Of a stretch of 14,497 nt of DNA, positions 12,937-14,497 are shown piece by piece (the stretch's first letter is position 1; each line of letters starts with the position of its first letter). Made by a program: the position numbers and the translations under genes. Below the pieces are notes generated by a model, which ran no database searches, was not told the origin of the DNA, and worked only from the letters and a program-made list of their open reading frames with translations. Source of the DNA: Clostridium sp. UBA6758 (GTDB lineage Bacteria; Bacillota; Clostridia; Clostridiales; Clostridiaceae); contig DKGY01000082.1 of the NCBI GenBank assembly GCA_002453475.1, positions 12,477 to 26,973 on the forward strand, read 5' to 3'.

Positions 12937-14497
12937 CTACTTTTTGAAAATATTTAGTAAACTTTTAAAGAAACCTTTTTCTTCTTTAACTGTTTCAGTT
13001 TCTGCTTTGTCTTCTTTAGCTGCTTTATTATCTGTATCAGCCTTAACTTCCTCTGTTCTCATAATGAATTTAACTTTTCCATTCATAGAATTATCCAAAC
13101 CTGAAAAAGTACCATATTCCTTAGAAAGTTTTACAAGTTCATCCTTAGCTTCAACTACTCCTTCAATATCCTTTATGGCAGTATTACCTTTTTCATTTAA
13201 CTTATCTAAGCCTTCTTCTTTTAATTTAACAACACCCTTATAAAGTTCTGTATTGCCTTCTTTTAATTGATTTATACCCTTTAATAATTTTCCTGAATTA
13301 TCATATAGTGCATTACTTCCATTTAATAATGCTGCCCCTCCAGCTTTTAACTGATTAGTACCATTTACTAAAGAACCAACACCTTGAGATAGTGCTGTAC
13401 TTCCATTATACAACTCTTCTGAAGCTCCATTAAGCTTTGCTGAGCTTTCTTTTAAAGTATTAGTACCTTGTAATAATAGTTCTCCTTTATTCTTAAATTC
13501 CTCTGAACCCTTAGAAAGTCCAGTTAATCCTTCTTCAAGCTCACCTGCACCAATAGAAGCACCTTTCATTCCTTGTTGTAGTTTTCCTATGCCATCCTTT
13601 TGACCCTTGGATACAGCTTTAATTCCACCGCTTGCCTTTGCAATATTAGCTGCTAATTCAGGATTAACACTTGCTACTGATGCACCCATTGCATCTAATT
13701 GAGCTGCTATAGCATCTAAATTTGCTGTAGACTTATTAAGATTCTCTAGGCCTTCACTACCTGAAGCTAATCCCGTTTTTAGTTGAGTTGAACCAGTTAA
13801 ACATGAATTTATACCTTCATCTATAGAACTATATGCCGTAAACAACTTAGTAGCATTTTCTTCATAATTTTCTATTCCTTTAGAAAATTGTCCTTGAGCA
13901 TTCTTAAATTGTGAAAGTCCATTTTGTAACTTATCAGCTCCATCTTTTAAGCTAGGAGTATTATTAGATAAGGTGTCTATTCCATTACTTAAATCTGAAC
14001 ACCCATTTTTTAAAGTTCCTATCCCATCATTAAATTTAGCATAGTTAGTACTTAATTGTTCTTGTCCATCTACTAGATTTTTTGAACCTTCTAACAATTC
14101 GTCTCCACCATTTTGAAGTTGCCCTAGAGAATCTTTCAAGCTATCTAAATTATCATCGCCACTAATATTTTCTAAATCTAGAGCTTCTGTAGTTGCTACC
14201 ATCATTATCGCTGGTACACTAAAATTTGTGGTTGTACCTTCTATTACTAGAGTATCTTTAATATCTAATATATTTCCTAAATTTAAAGACTCTTTTAATC
14301 CTGGTGCAGATACAAAGGTAATTGAGGAATTATTGCCATTTTGAATAAGCTTGCCATTATCCACCTTCACATCCTTAAAATTATCATTAGATAACATAAT
14401 TTCTGAAACAGTGACAAAAGGAACATATAATGTTTTATTTTCTCCATTAATTTTAGCTGTTCGTGATTCATTATTTTTAACTGCCAAAGTTATTTTC
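12937..14497 (-). CDS. XXXLXXG heptad-repeat surface protein, C-terminal part (partial)
   Basis: The frame is open to the window edge. Codons before the TTG at 14487 continue as KITLAVKNN, so that TTG is not the start. About 519 residues are visible. The first hundred form a beta-rich region (KTLYVPFVTV, ITFVSAPGLKE). Then comes a long series of Leu-x-x-Gly heptads, about twenty, such as LKNGCSDLSNGIDTL and LLNGSNALYDNSGKL, the TIGR03057 type seen in YhgE/Pip-like and related clostridial cell-surface proteins. A non-repetitive helical insert (LDAIAAQLDAMGASVASV) interrupts the array. The end is charged (many Lys/Glu) and finishes GFFKSLLNIFKK, with no C-terminal membrane anchor, unlike true YhgE. 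The missing N-terminus should hold a signal peptide. The array is probably a rigid helical stalk. The function is unknown. Confidence 0.85.
   Translation of the reverse strand, partial: KITLAVKNNESRTAKINGENKTLYVPFVTVSEIMLSNDNFKDVKVDNGKLIQNGNNSSITFVSAPGLKESLNLGNILDIKDTLVIEGTTTNFSVPAIMMVATTEALDLENISGDDNLDSLKDSLGQLQNGGDELLEGSKNLVDGQEQLSTNYAKFNDGIGTLKNGCSDLSNGIDTLSNNTPSLKDGADKLQNGLSQFKNAQGQFSKGIENYEENATKLFTAYSSIDEGINSCLTGSTQLKTGLASGSEGLENLNKSTANLDAIAAQLDAMGASVASVNPELAANIAKASGGIKAVSKGQKDGIGKLQQGMKGASIGAGELEEGLTGLSKGSEEFKNKGELLLQGTNTLKESSAKLNGASEELYNGSTALSQGVGSLVNGTNQLKAGGAALLNGSNALYDNSGKLLKGINQLKEGNTELYKGVVKLKEEGLDKLNEKGNTAIKDIEGVVEAKDELVKLSKEYGTFSGLDNSMNGKVKFIMRTEEVKADTDNKAAKEDKAETETVKEEKGFFKSLLNIFKK

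Overview
The window looks like chromosomal DNA from a low-GC, spore-forming Clostridium-type Firmicute. The sequence is strongly AT-rich and intergenic DNA is nearly all A/T. Most genes have strong AGGAGG-type ribosome binding sites and U-tailed hairpin terminators. The families present (RNase J, CpXC, EcsC, DUF6483, DUF2087, the CmpB-like membrane family and XXXLXXG heptad-repeat surface proteins) are typical of clostridia. There are no rRNA or tRNA genes, CRISPR arrays, insertion sequences or phage genes. I do not assign a species.

Layout. Positions 38-2023 (minus strand) hold a ribonuclease J gene with its terminator, and upstream of it a 36-codon lysine-rich ORF with a strong ribosome binding site. 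Positions 2167-3595 (minus) hold two damaged-looking genes: a DUF6483 protein whose N-terminus is out of frame, and a secreted CAP-domain protein with a UAA stop inside its signal peptide. Positions 3935-6072 (minus) hold a CpXC zinc-binding protein and an M50-type membrane metalloprotease. A small plus-strand exported protein follows at 6306. Positions 6804-7986 (minus) hold an EcsC-family protein and a very cysteine-rich protein with an Asn-Cys/Asp-Cys repeat and a sigma-K-like promoter.

The most coherent unit is 8078-10356 (plus). It is a two-gene operon of a radical SAM protein with a C-terminal helix-hairpin-helix (rSAM_link_UDG type) and its partner of the DUF4130 / probable DNA metabolism family. 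The promoter reads TTGACC, 17 bp, TATAAT, and the spacer holds CGAACAAACGTTCT, a 13/14 match to the Gram-positive LexA (SOS) box. A 20-bp perfect hairpin closes the operon. The domain content and the operator both point to a DNA-damage-induced repair or base-modification system whose chemistry, as far as I know, is not established.

The right part (10383-14497, minus) holds a 70-residue unknown protein, an overlapping pair of DUF2087 genes (one with a zinc finger-like motif and LuxR-type helix-turn-helix), a structured RNA or elaborate terminator whose G-U pairs work only on the minus strand, a CmpB-like membrane protein, and the C-terminal part of a large XXXLXXG heptad-repeat surface protein that runs off the window edge.

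Several start sites were moved inward to ATG codons with a proper ribosome binding site. Family assignments come from recognising motifs by eye; no database search was run.
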